This document shows positions 1 to 9,974 of a stretch of DNA of 33,493 nt, in pieces. The position numbers and the translations under genes are program-made. Numbering within the stretch: the stretch's first letter is position 1; each line of letters opens with the position of its first letter. The stretch is from Sarcodiotheca gaudichaudii. Its lineage: Eukaryota; Rhodophyta; Florideophyceae; Gigartinales; Solieriaceae. The DNA is taken from the NCBI GenBank assembly GCA_032355985.1, contig JAUKVZ010000015.1, forward strand, positions 1-33,493. The letters are read 5' to 3'. The notes beneath the pieces are model-generated. The model was not told where the DNA came from, made no database searches, and saw nothing but the letters and a program-made list of their open reading frames with translations.

Positions 1-24
1 AACTCTCTCTCTCATCCAATTGTA

Positions 25-45
25 GAGTAGGTGCTTCCCCTACTC
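25..45. repeat. Inverted repeat, possible terminator stem
   Basis: GAGTAGG (25-31) and CCTACTC (39-45) form a perfect 7-bp stem with a 7-base loop in the AT-richer stretch before the first gene. It could be the terminator of a gene left of the window or a late terminator of the leftward nitrilase gene. There is no T-run on either side, so its role is open. The rest of 1..222 shows no convincing gene. Confidence 0.3.
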
Positions 46-222
46 AGTCGTCTGACACTCTATGCAGATTGTGACCAGACTGACTCTCTCAACTATGCAG
101 ACTCAACACCCGCAACATACCAGCAACCAAAGGGCAGTCAACCCTGCAATCCGGAATGTCTGCCCAAATTCCCCGACCGGCAAGTCCCGACAATTGCCCA
201 TTCTGCCCGCCTGACGCCGTTT

Positions 223-1041
223 CTACTCGGACCCAGCCTGAGCCCCCCGAATTTCAGGCCCGCCCAGCCACGTCTTGGCGTCCTTCCATGCCGGGAACTC
301 CCGCCTCCATTCCCGCACGGCATCCGGCGACACCTCAACCGTCAATACGCCCGGTTCCTCGCCAAGCTCGCCCAGCACCTCGCCCTGTGCCGAGACGGCG
401 ATCGTCCCCCCGGCATAGCTGAGATGCGGATCGTCCCCGCATCGATTGGCAGCCAGCACGACCGCCTGATTTTCAATCGCCCTGGCGATGCATAGCGCCC
501 GCCAGTGAGCGGCCCGCGCCCGAGGCCAGTTCGCCCCGATGGCGTACATCTCCGCCCCCGCCTCGAGCCCCCGCCGGAAGAGTTCCGGAAATCGAAGGTC
601 GTAGCAGATGATCGGGCAGACGCAGATGCCCTCATCTCCCGACTTCCATTCGAAGGTCTCGACCTGGTCGCCGCCGACGAATCGCTCGCCCTCACGTCCA
701 TATGAGAAGGGATGCGCCTTGTCGTAACTGGCGATCAGGCCTCCCGTCGGATCAAAAACCAGCGCTCTATTACGTCCCAACTGGTCGTTTCCGAGACGCG
801 TCAGCCCCGCCTGCACGGTCGCGCCCAGATCCTCGGCGAGCTTCGCGACAAACGTCGCACTGGCGCCCTCTTCATCGTGCGTGACCTCGATATTGAGGGA
901 AAACCCTGAATCGAACATCTCAGGCAGGAGGATGAAATCGCCCGGTTCGATCGAGGCGGCGTCCGCCAGCTCTCGAACGAGTGCGAAATTCGCCTTCCGA
1001 TCTTCCCACGCAATGTCGTACTGAAAGAGATGTGCGCGCAT
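223..1041 (-). CDS. Carbon-nitrogen hydrolase, omega-amidase (YafV/Nit2-like)
   Basis: This is a 272-residue nitrilase-superfamily amidase. The Glu-Lys-Cys triad is visible: Glu41 in LLPEMFDSGF, Lys108 in SYDKAHPF and Cys146 in PIICYDLRFPELFR. The later stretch ANWPRARAAHW...ARAIENQ is typical of the YafV/Nit2 branch, which hydrolyses alpha-ketoglutaramate and alpha-ketosuccinamate (metabolite repair, methionine salvage). The enzyme is cytosolic, with no signal peptide. The reading frame stays open 43 codons upstream, but the family alignment begins at MRAHLFQYD, so that start is chosen. The AAGG before it lies only two bases from the ATG, so the ribosome site is weak. The start codon overlaps the ATG of the divergent PH-domain frame. 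The family is clear; the exact substrate is inferred. Confidence 0.88.
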   Translation of the reverse strand: MRAHLFQYDIAWEDRKANFALVRELADAASIEPGDFILLPEMFDSGFSLNIEVTHDEEGASATFVAKLAEDLGATVQAGLTRLGNDQLGRNRALVFDPTGGLIASYDKAHPFSYGREGERFVGGDQVETFEWKSGDEGICVCPIICYDLRFPELFRRGLEAGAEMYAIGANWPRARAAHWRALCIARAIENQAVVLAANRCGDDPHLSYAGGTIAVSAQGEVLGELGEEPGVLTVEVSPDAVREWRREFPAWKDAKTWLGGPEIRGAQAGSE

Positions 1042-1684
1042 GACCTTGTATTCTTCGTCCAATGCCAACCCGCCGCAACGCCTCAAAGTGTCCGAGGCGC
1101 CGCCCAACGAGCAAAACCATCCCGTGACCACTCCCGAGCCTTCAGTGACGATCGAATCCCCCGAAGCCATCGAGACGCCATCGGAAAACCTCTTCGACGG
1201 CGAGCTGCGCTCCGTGGAGCCGACCTACGCCCGCTGTGAGCTCTTCAGCTGGCTCATCTTCGACGCCTGCGTTCTCATCCCGCCCACCATCGCGGCGCCC
1301 ATCATCCTTCTCAATGTCTCCATGCATCCATTGGGCGCCGCCGGCATGGCGTTGGGCGTCCTGCTGACCTGGCTCATCCTTGGCTTCCTCACATGGAAGC
1401 AACCGGCTTGGCGCGTGCGATCGCTCAAGTGGGCCGTCAACGACAACGGCATCGAGATTCACCACGGCATCTTCTGGCGGCATGTCGTCAATGTGCCTCG
1501 CTCACGCATCCAGCACACGGATGTCACCCAGGGCCCCATCCTTCGCGCCTATGGCCTGGCGATCCTCTCCATTCACACCGCCGGACAGCAACACAACAAG
1601 GTGGAGCTTCCCGGCATCACCCATGATCTCGCGCTGAAGCTTCGCGACGATCTGGCGCGCGATGGAGCTGTCGATGCCGTCTGA
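1040..1684 (+). CDS. Bacterial PH-domain membrane protein, YdbS-like
   Basis: This membrane protein of up to 214 residues has two hydrophobic segments (about residues 69-95 and 100-118) followed by one bPH2/DUF304 domain. The hallmark of that domain is the stretch VPRSRIQHTDVTQGP ... RAYGLAILSIHTAG. In Bacillus the ydbS-ydbT pair is linked to resistance to the bacteriocin amylocyclicin; the function here is unknown. The ATG at 1040 overlaps the start codon of the divergent nitrilase, and the first 50 residues look low in complexity. A downstream GTG (1088, 1124 or 1145) may be the real start, although none has a good ribosome site. The gene overlaps the next one by 11 bases, so the two are probably co-translated. 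Confidence 0.78.
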   Translation: MTLYSSSNANPPQRLKVSEAPPNEQNHPVTTPEPSVTIESPEAIETPSENLFDGELRSVEPTYARCELFSWLIFDACVLIPPTIAAPIILLNVSMHPLGAAGMALGVLLTWLILGFLTWKQPAWRVRSLKWAVNDNGIEIHHGIFWRHVVNVPRSRIQHTDVTQGPILRAYGLAILSIHTAGQQHNKVELPGITHDLALKLRDDLARDGAVDAV

Positions 1685-3200
1685 GAGCGCCTATTTCAAA
1701 GGCGAGCGACTGCATCCGCTCTCCATCCCGTTCCGGCTGCTCAAGCACGCGCGAACGTTCCTCGTTCCATTGCTCCTCTTCTTTTTCTTCACGGTCGGCA
1801 GCAAGTGGGAGATCTGGGCCGCATGGGCGCTGATTCCGATCGCCCTGTTCGAGACGTTTCGATATTTCGTGACGCGCTATTCCATCACGCCCACGGAGCT
1901 CGTCGTCCGTCAGGGATTGATCTTCCGATCAGTGCGGCACATCCCGCTGCGGCGCATCCAGAACATCGACTACACACAGAATCCGCTGCATCGCATGTTC
2001 GGCGTGGCGGACGTGCGCGTCGAAACCGCCGGCGGCGCCGAGCCCGAAGCCGAACTCAAAGTGCTGTCACTGGCCCAGATCGAGAGTCTGCGCCAGGGCG
2101 TTTTCGGTGATCGTGCTCCCGTCGATGCGCCGCTTCAGTCGCTGGACGCGACGGCGACCGCCGATGACGCATCGAGTGCAGCCGCGCCGGGCCGCACGAT
2201 TCTCGCGCTGGGAACCGTCGATCTTCTGAAGCTGAGCATCGTCACGAATCGCGGCCTCGTCGGATTCGCCGTCATCGCCGGTCTCTTCTGGACCTTTGAT
2301 CTCGATGACAAGCTCGCTGATCTGGCGCTGTATCAGTCGCTGGCCGATCAGGCCAGAAGCGCGCCGCCGATGGTCAGCGCGATCATCGGCGCTGCCGCAC
2401 TCGTCGTGCTGTATGTCCTCTTTTCGATCGTCTGGACGTTTCTCAACTTCCACGGCTTCCGCCTGCAGCTTGCCGGTGACGATCTGCGCATCACGACCGG
2501 GCTCTTCTCTCGACTCACCGCGACCGTGCCCATCAAGCGGATCCAGCTCGTGACCGTCCGCCGCACGATCCTGCATCGATGGCTCGGCGTCGCGTCCGTC
2601 ATCGTGCAGACCGCTGGCGGCAGCGGCGATGGCGAGAATCAGCCGCACATCGGCAGACGATGGATTGCGCCCATCATTCCCGAAGCGGATGTCGATGCGC
2701 TTCGCACCGTGCTTCAACCGGAGCTCGATCGCGCGGATCTGACCTGGAATCGCCTCAGCCACGACGCCATCAGGCGTTCGCTGCGCAAGGCGTGGAAGCT
2801 CTCGCCGCTGGTGCTCGCGGGCGTCTACGGCGTCTATGTCCTCAGCGGCAATCTCTTCGTGCTGCTCGCGGCGCCGCCGGTGATCCTCTACATGCTCTGG
2901 TTGTCACGGGCCGACACGCGAGCCAGATCCTGGGCGATCACGGAGCAGGGGGTCTTCTTCCGCGAAGGCGTGCTGACCAGAAGCAGCGCATCGACGACAT
3001 TCGATCGCATCCAGGCGGCGTCGGAGGATGAATCGCCATTCGATCGCCGCTGGCGCATGTCCACACTCGTCATTGATACAGCCGGCGGCAATGCGCTCAG
3101 CCCGAAGATCCGCGTGCCCTATCTGGAAAAACCGGAAGCCGACAACTCGCGCAGATTGATCACACAGCGCGTCGCGCGCACGGAGCTTGCGTGGGGGTAG
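1674..3200 (+). CDS. Triple PH-domain membrane protein, YdbT-like
   Basis: This 508-residue protein carries three bPH2/DUF304 domains separated by paired transmembrane helices. Each domain shows the same signature: PLRRIQNIDYTQNPLHR ... VETAGG near residue 90-125, PIKRIQLVTVRRTILHR ... VQTAGG near 290-320, and TTFDRIQAASEDESPFDRR ... IDTAGG near 445-475. Hydrophobic pairs lie near residues 25-60, 195-255 and 385-420. The ATG at 1674 is preferred over the in-frame ATG at 1662 because GGAG (1664-1667) stands six bases before it. It overlaps the YdbS-like gene and is surely translated with it. The stop lies three bases from the convergent enolase stop. The proteins probably act as a membrane complex at the cytoplasmic face; the ligand is unknown. 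Confidence 0.85.
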   Translation: MPSESAYFKGERLHPLSIPFRLLKHARTFLVPLLLFFFFTVGSKWEIWAAWALIPIALFETFRYFVTRYSITPTELVVRQGLIFRSVRHIPLRRIQNIDYTQNPLHRMFGVADVRVETAGGAEPEAELKVLSLAQIESLRQGVFGDRAPVDAPLQSLDATATADDASSAAAPGRTILALGTVDLLKLSIVTNRGLVGFAVIAGLFWTFDLDDKLADLALYQSLADQARSAPPMVSAIIGAAALVVLYVLFSIVWTFLNFHGFRLQLAGDDLRITTGLFSRLTATVPIKRIQLVTVRRTILHRWLGVASVIVQTAGGSGDGENQPHIGRRWIAPIIPEADVDALRTVLQPELDRADLTWNRLSHDAIRRSLRKAWKLSPLVLAGVYGVYVLSGNLFVLLAAPPVILYMLWLSRADTRARSWAITEQGVFFREGVLTRSSASTTFDRIQAASEDESPFDRRWRMSTLVIDTAGGNALSPKIRVPYLEKPEADNSRRLITQRVARTELAWG

Positions 3201-3203
3201 TCC

Positions 3204-4646
<1,443 letters not shown>

Positions 4647-4666
4647 GTCTCACGACGGAGAGTCCG

Positions 4667-5371
4667 ATGGAAAACGCCCGCGATCATTTCGCGAAGCGCA
4701 TCTCGCGTCTGAAGGCCGACCTGGCTGAGCAGGGTCGACGTGTCCTTCAGATGGTGGAGCAGGCTGTGGAGGCCGTCTTCACAAATGACGCCAGCGCCGC
4801 TGCGCGCATCATCGATATGGACACCGTCATCGACAAAGTCGATGTCGACATCGAGCGCGCCGCCGTGCAGCTCGTCACCGAGATCTCCGAACTCGTCGTC
4901 AAGCTCGATCACGACACCATTCGATGGCTCTTCACCATCGTCAAAGTCAACAACGAGCTGGAGCGCATCGCGGATCTCGCCGCCGACATCGCAGAACGCG
5001 CCAGTGTCTTCGTCGAACTCAACGAGCGGCCGCCCGATCGATTCCGCGTGATGGCGAACAGCGTCATCGGCATCGTGGAGAACGCCGCGATGTGTTTCGA
5101 AAAGGTGGACACGAAACTCGCCGAAGTCGTCCTTGCCTCCGACGATCTCGTCGATGAGTTTGAAAATGCGATTCTTCGCGACATGCATACGCAACTCGCC
5201 GAAGGCTCCGTCGTCACCGACTACGCTTTCGCCGTCACCGGCATGGCGGCGGATCTTGAGCGCATTGACGATCACTGTACGAATATCGCCGAACAGATCA
5301 TCTATGTCGCGACGGGCAAGATCGTGCGGCATCTCGAAGGACACTGGACGTCGCCGGAAAATCCCGCCTGA
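4667..5371 (+). CDS. phoU: PhoU-family protein
   Basis: This 234-residue all-helical protein consists of two PhoU repeats. The metal-binding helix motif is seen twice: NNELERIADLAADIAERA around residue 100 and AADLERIDDHCTNIAEQ near residue 200. PhoU proteins restrain the high-affinity phosphate transporter PstSCAB and the PhoR kinase, acting at the inner face of the membrane. The start at 4667 has GGAG six bases upstream; the frame is open further upstream without family similarity. No pst, phoB or phoR gene is in the window. Instead, the pyrophosphorylase gene follows after 44 bases, so PhoU may be co-transcribed with nucleotide-sugar metabolism. Confidence 0.93.
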   Translation: MENARDHFAKRISRLKADLAEQGRRVLQMVEQAVEAVFTNDASAAARIIDMDTVIDKVDVDIERAAVQLVTEISELVVKLDHDTIRWLFTIVKVNNELERIADLAADIAERASVFVELNERPPDRFRVMANSVIGIVENAAMCFEKVDTKLAEVVLASDDLVDEFENAILRDMHTQLAEGSVVTDYAFAVTGMAADLERIDDHCTNIAEQIIYVATGKIVRHLEGHWTSPENPA

Positions 5372-5415
5372 CATCGGCCCGGCGCCCCACACCATCACCC
5401 AAACCCAGGAAGGCC

Positions 5416-6888
5416 ATGAGCGCTCCAGTTGATCACGCGATCCCGACCGACATCGAGACCTTGCGCACACAGCTGGCGGCGATCGATCAGGAAACCGTTC
5501 TGACGTTCGTCGATGAGCTCGACGACGCAGGTCGCCGACGTCTCATTGAATCGATCAGCCAGATCGATCTGGATTCCGTGCCCGGCTGGGTCGAGCGCTA
5601 CGTCAAAAAGAAGCCGACGTTCACGCCGCCTGCTGATCTCGCGCCTGCGCCGTATTACCCCGCCGATCCGAACTCGCCGGTGCGCGGGTGGGATCGCGAG
5701 CAATACCGAGCAGCAGGAGAGCGTCTGCTGCGCGCCGGCGCCGTGTCGGTCTTCACCGTCGCCGGCGGCCAGGGCACGCGCCTGGGATACGATGGCCCCA
5801 AAGGCTGCTATCCCGCGACGCCCATCACCGCCAAGCCGCTCTTTCGCTGCGTCTCCGAATGGATCGTCGCCGCCCAGAAGCGATACGACTGCGTGATCCC
5901 CTGGTACATCATGACCAGCGAGGCGAATCACGATGTGACCGTCGCCTTCTTCAAGGATCAGAACTGGTTCGGCCTGGCGCCGCACAACATCATGCTCTTC
6001 AAACAGGGCCTGATGCCGACATTCGATCGCGAAACCGGCAACATCCTGCTCGCGGCCAAGGATCGCATCGCCACCAATCCCGACGGGCATGGCGGCTCGC
6101 TTCGCGCGCTGTATGTCACCGGCGCCCTCGAGGACATGAAAGCCCGAGGCGTCAAGCATCTGAGCTACGTGCAGATCGACAACCCGTCCGTCCGCGTCAT
6201 CGATCCCGTCTTCATCGGCCTTCATGCCGAAGCCGAGGATTCGTCAGCGGAGATGTCCTCCAAGATGGTGCCGAAGCGCGACGCTTCCGAGCGCGTCGGC
6301 GTCTTCTGCACGAGCAAGAGCAAGCTGCTGATCGCCGAGTATTCCGACCTCGATGAAAAACTCGCCGCCGAAACAGATGATCGCGGAATGCTGCGTTACA
6401 TCGCCGGCAGCCCCGCGATCCACATGATCGGCGTCGATTTCATCACGCGCCTCAACGAACAATCCGACTCCGGCGCCGCGCTGCCCTTCCATCGCGCTGA
6501 CAAGAAGGCGCCCCACATCGATCTGAACACGGGCAAGCTCGTCGAGCCGACCGAGCCCAACGGCGTCAAGCTTGAGACATTCGTCTTCGATGCGTTGGCC
6601 GAGTGTGAGTCATCCATCGTGCTTGAGACGGATCGCATCGAGGAGTTTGCGCCCATCAAGAATGCGACCGGCGAGGACTCCGCCGCAACGAGCGCCGCCA
6701 TTCAGACCGAGCGAGCCGCACGTTGGCTGGAAAAGGCCGGCGTGAAAGTCCCGCGCAAGGCTGACGGCTCGCCGGACTGCCGCCTGGAGATCAGCCCGCT
6801 CGTGGCGATGAGCCCGCGCGATCTGCTGGATCTTGATCTTCCCGAGTCCATCGAGCCGGGCGAGACGTTCGCGCTCACCGGCGATTAA
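5416..6888 (+). CDS. UDP-N-acetylglucosamine pyrophosphorylase, UAP1-like (UDPGP family)
   Basis: This 490-residue enzyme of the UDPGP type-1 family joins UTP and a sugar-1-phosphate to give a UDP-sugar and pyrophosphate. A helical N-terminal part (1-100) precedes the Rossmann-like core. The nucleotide-binding signature VAGGQGTRLGYDGPKG spans about residues 115-130. Later landmarks are DGHGGSLRAL, VQIDNPSVRVIDPVFIG and the SSKMVPKR stretch. The overall layout is that of eukaryotic UAP1 (GlcNAc/GalNAc-1-phosphate), not of bacterial GlmU. AGGAAGG close before the ATG supports the start. It probably shares a transcript with phoU. The stop codon shares bases TTAA with the stop of convergent cinA. 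The family is secure; the sugar specificity is inferred. Confidence 0.9.
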   Translation: MSAPVDHAIPTDIETLRTQLAAIDQETVLTFVDELDDAGRRRLIESISQIDLDSVPGWVERYVKKKPTFTPPADLAPAPYYPADPNSPVRGWDREQYRAAGERLLRAGAVSVFTVAGGQGTRLGYDGPKGCYPATPITAKPLFRCVSEWIVAAQKRYDCVIPWYIMTSEANHDVTVAFFKDQNWFGLAPHNIMLFKQGLMPTFDRETGNILLAAKDRIATNPDGHGGSLRALYVTGALEDMKARGVKHLSYVQIDNPSVRVIDPVFIGLHAEAEDSSAEMSSKMVPKRDASERVGVFCTSKSKLLIAEYSDLDEKLAAETDDRGMLRYIAGSPAIHMIGVDFITRLNEQSDSGAALPFHRADKKAPHIDLNTGKLVEPTEPNGVKLETFVFDALAECESSIVLETDRIEEFAPIKNATGEDSAATSAAIQTERAARWLEKAGVKVPRKADGSPDCRLEISPLVAMSPRDLLDLDLPESIEPGETFALTGD

Positions 6889-8183
6889 CCGGCAAGCTGA
6901 CTCAGCAAACGCGCATCCGAAGCGCCGATCAAATGCAGCCGCAGCATGGCCAGTGCGGACATCGCAGCTCGTCCCCGCACGGTCTTTCGATCGCCAGCAA
7001 ACTGGAAGCGGCGCACTTCCGAATCGCCATCGCGCGATGCGCGCCCAATGAACACCGTGCCGACTGGCTTTGCGTCGCTTCCGCCATCAGGGCCGGCGAT
7101 CCCGGTGATCGAAAGCGCATGATCAGCCGCGCCATCGCACGCCGCATGCAGCGCGCCCTCGGCCATCGCACGGGCGACGGGCCTGCTGACCGCGCCATGC
7201 TCGGCGAGCACATCCTCCGGAACGCCGACTTCACATGACTTCATCTCGTTGGAATACGTCAGCCAGCCGCCGATGAAGACATCGCTGGCGCCGGAAACTT
7301 CCGTCAGCATCGAGCCAAGCAGCCCGCCCGTGCAGGATTCGACAACACAGAGCTTCTCAGCACGATTCCTCAGCAGCGAGATCACGGCAGCCGCCAGCGA
7401 TTCGCCATCAGCATCAAAGTCATACGGGCGCACACGAATGCGCACGTCGCGCTCCATCTCATCAATGTCGTGTTCGATGTCGCCGCCCGTCTGACGTATG
7501 CGGCACGTAATAACGCCGGCGCTGGCCGTCGTGCCCACGACCGGATTGCGATGGCGATCCATCAGCGCGCCAAGGCGCTCAGCCACTTCAGCTTCCGGCA
7601 GGCCAAAGAGTTTGACGGCGCGCGTCAGGACGCGCTGCGACGGATCAATGCGCAGCGCCGGCAGGACGCTGCGCTCGAACATGGCGCTCATCTCCGGGGG
7701 CGGACCGGGCAGACAGAAGATGTCGCACGCCGCCTCTTCAAATCTGGCGCAAAGGCCCGGCGCCGTGCCTCGATCATTCGCCAGCCAGGCGGCGCTGGTC
7801 GGACGAAGCGCCTGCAGGCGATTGCTGTCGGGCATGTCGCGCCGAATCGTCTGGAAATACGCGCTGATGGACGCCAGCGCCTCGGCGTCTTCTCGCAGTT
7901 CTTCTTCGAGCGCGATCGCGAGCCCCTGGCGCGTCAGATCATCCTTCGTCGGTCCAAGGCCGCCTGTGATGATGATCAGCTCATTGGCGCTCGCGAGTTT
8001 CACCAAAGCGTCTGCGATGGCCTTCGCATCATCGCTCACGGTGCGATGTTCACGCACAAAGAGCCCGATGCGTGCGAGTTGATCCGAGATCCAGCGACAG
8101 TTGGTGTCGAGCGTCTGTCCGAGCGCAAGCTCATCGCCGACTGAGAGTATGGCCGCTGAGTGGTGAAATGCAGGCGACGTCAC
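6885..8183 (-). CDS. cinA: CinA-family nicotinamide-nucleotide amidase
   Basis: This 432-residue protein has the full CinA architecture. The N-terminal MoCF-like domain (1-170) shows VGDELALGQTLDTN and ITGGLGPTKDDLT, and is linked to ADP-ribose pyrophosphatase activity. The C-terminal PncC domain (about 270-425) carries the catalytic serine in VESCTGG and the later TGIAGPDGG motif. It deamidates NMN to nicotinate mononucleotide in pyridine-nucleotide salvage. The start is a GTG that follows the pyk stop codon without a gap (TAG-GTG), so translation is probably coupled to pyk. The stop overlaps that of the convergent pyrophosphorylase gene by four bases. Confidence 0.95.
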   Translation of the reverse strand: MTSPAFHHSAAILSVGDELALGQTLDTNCRWISDQLARIGLFVREHRTVSDDAKAIADALVKLASANELIIITGGLGPTKDDLTRQGLAIALEEELREDAEALASISAYFQTIRRDMPDSNRLQALRPTSAAWLANDRGTAPGLCARFEEAACDIFCLPGPPPEMSAMFERSVLPALRIDPSQRVLTRAVKLFGLPEAEVAERLGALMDRHRNPVVGTTASAGVITCRIRQTGGDIEHDIDEMERDVRIRVRPYDFDADGESLAAAVISLLRNRAEKLCVVESCTGGLLGSMLTEVSGASDVFIGGWLTYSNEMKSCEVGVPEDVLAEHGAVSRPVARAMAEGALHAACDGAADHALSITGIAGPDGGSDAKPVGTVFIGRASRDGDSEVRRFQFAGDRKTVRGRAAMSALAMLRLHLIGASDARLLSQLAG

Positions 8184-9704
8184 CTACTCATCTTCGCCGC
8201 CGACGGTCCGAACCGCCAGCGTATTCACGCGCCCGGACTTTCCGAATGGCTTGCCGGCCAGGGCCGCGATGCGATCGCCCTTGGCGGCATAGTGATGCGC
8301 GATGAGATAGTCGTCGATCATCCGCCCGAACTCCGAGCGGTGAACGGGCAGCGTCTCCGTCAGCACCGGCACGACGCCATAGAGCAGAGCCATGCGCCGG
8401 ACGGCTCGACGATCGGATGAAAACGCGATGATCGGCCTCTGCAAACCCACGCGGCTCATGTACCGCGCCGTGCCGCCGCTCTCAGACCACACCGCGACGA
8501 CATGCAGATCAAGATCGTGCACCAGATGCCACGCGGCATGCGCGAGGGCGGCCGTGCGATGACGGATGTCCATATGCCGCTGCGAAGTCGTCGACTCGCC
8601 CGGCAGCTCGCGAATGCGCTCCTCCGTGGCGATCGCAATGCGTCGCATCATGCTCACGGCCTTGGGTCCGTGCTTTCCGACCGCAGTTTCACCGGAGAGC
8701 ATGATGGCGTCGGCGCCGTCGAAGATGGCGTTTGCGACATCGCTGGCTTCAGCGCGAGTGGGGGAGCTGGAGTCGATCATCGACTCGAGCATCTGCGTCG
8801 CGACGATGCAGGGCTTGCCGTATTCTCGAGCCTTATCGACAAGAATCTTCTGAATGACCGGCACGCGAGCCAGATCCATTTCGACGCCCAGATCGCCGCG
8901 CGCCACCATGACGCCGTCCGCTTCAGACAGGATGGCGTCGATATTCTCCAGCGCCTGCGGCTTCTCAATCTTCGCGATAACGGGGATGTGGGATTCGCGC
9001 GACGGATCATCAAACGCCTGCACGCCGTGCATCTCGTCGTAGATCTTGTTCAGCCCGTCTTTGAGCGAGCGCACTTCCTCGCCGCGCCGGACGAATGAGA
9101 ACGCGAGATAGTCAAGATGATGCTCAGCCGCCCATCGGGCGCACTTCCAGTCCTTGTCCGTGATGGCCGGCGCCGTGATGTCGCTGTCCGGAAGGTTGAT
9201 GCCCTTGCCGGTCGTGATCAGCCCGCCCACCGTCACGCGGCAGCGCAGCTCGCCCTCGGCGCTTTCCGTCGCAAGAGCACGAATCGCGCCATCGTTGATC
9301 AGCACGCGATTGCCTTCGAACACTTCGTCGACAAGCTTCTCGTAAGTGCAGGGAAAATACGCCATGCCATCGCGACGCTCGGCAAGCGAAATGTCGCGGC
9401 GAAAGACGATGTCCTCGCCCGCCTTCACCCAGATGCCGCCTTCCTCAACCTCACCCACGCGGATCTTCGGGCCCTGCAGATCACCCAGCACTGCCACGAT
9501 GGCGTCGAACTCATCCGCCGCTTCGCGAACCATGTCCAGCCGGCGAAGATGATGATCAAACGACCCGTGCGAAAAGTTCAGCCGGAAGACGCTGACGCCG
9601 TTTTCAATGAGCTTGCGAAGAATCGCGGGATCGTCCGTCGCCGGTCCGAGCGTGGCGACGATCTTCGTCAGTGGGGGCGGCGATGTGGTGGTGTCCTCGA
9701 TCAT
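8184..9704 (-). CDS. pyk: Pyruvate kinase
   Basis: Pyruvate kinase transfers phosphate from phosphoenolpyruvate to ADP. The protein has 506 residues from the chosen start. It shows the N-terminal barrel motifs FRLNFSHG (40-47) and GDLQGPKIR, the catalytic-lysine motif VIAKIEKPQALENID, the metal-binding MVARGDLGVEM and the long block from KPCIVATQMLESMI to SDVANAIFDGAD. The C-terminal domain is present. Upstream in-frame ATGs exist at 9743 and 9746, but a full AGGAGG (complement of 9713-9718) stands eight bases before the ATG at 9704, which settles the start. The cinA gene follows with no spacing. Confidence 0.97.
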   Translation of the reverse strand: MIEDTTTSPPPLTKIVATLGPATDDPAILRKLIENGVSVFRLNFSHGSFDHHLRRLDMVREAADEFDAIVAVLGDLQGPKIRVGEVEEGGIWVKAGEDIVFRRDISLAERRDGMAYFPCTYEKLVDEVFEGNRVLINDGAIRALATESAEGELRCRVTVGGLITTGKGINLPDSDITAPAITDKDWKCARWAAEHHLDYLAFSFVRRGEEVRSLKDGLNKIYDEMHGVQAFDDPSRESHIPVIAKIEKPQALENIDAILSEADGVMVARGDLGVEMDLARVPVIQKILVDKAREYGKPCIVATQMLESMIDSSSPTRAEASDVANAIFDGADAIMLSGETAVGKHGPKAVSMMRRIAIATEERIRELPGESTTSQRHMDIRHRTAALAHAAWHLVHDLDLHVVAVWSESGGTARYMSRVGLQRPIIAFSSDRRAVRRMALLYGVVPVLTETLPVHRSEFGRMIDDYLIAHHYAAKGDRIAALAGKPFGKSGRVNTLAVRTVGGEDE

Positions 9705-9945
9705 CGCGCGAGCCTCCTGGGGCGGATTCTCTAGTCGGGTCATCATGGCTCTCCTCGGCGCTGGTCCGGCTTCGAGGAATGTATCGACCTGATCATGCCG
9801 CAATCTGCTCTCAGATCCGCGCTCCGGGACGACTCATCCCCATCCTCGTCCACACAGCACGCAGCATACGGCCTGCGGACCTTCGGCCGCCCGGTCAGAG
9901 CCCACCGATTTCTCCGGGCACATGCAATCTGAACAGATCCAAACA

Positions 9946-9967
9946 GATCGCGCCGGCTGCGCCGATC
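9946..9967 (-). terminator. Possible terminator hairpin after ytoQ
   Basis: Read leftward, GATCGGCGC-AGCCG-GCGCGATC forms an eight-pair stem with one bulged base, starting eight bases past the ytoQ stop. The following sequence is moderately T-rich but has no clean T-run. A weaker stem, CGGCC/GGCCG, lies at 9869-9889. The remainder of 9705..9974 is the presumed pyk promoter region; no gene is seen there. Confidence 0.3.
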
Positions 9968-9974
9968 AGGCTCG

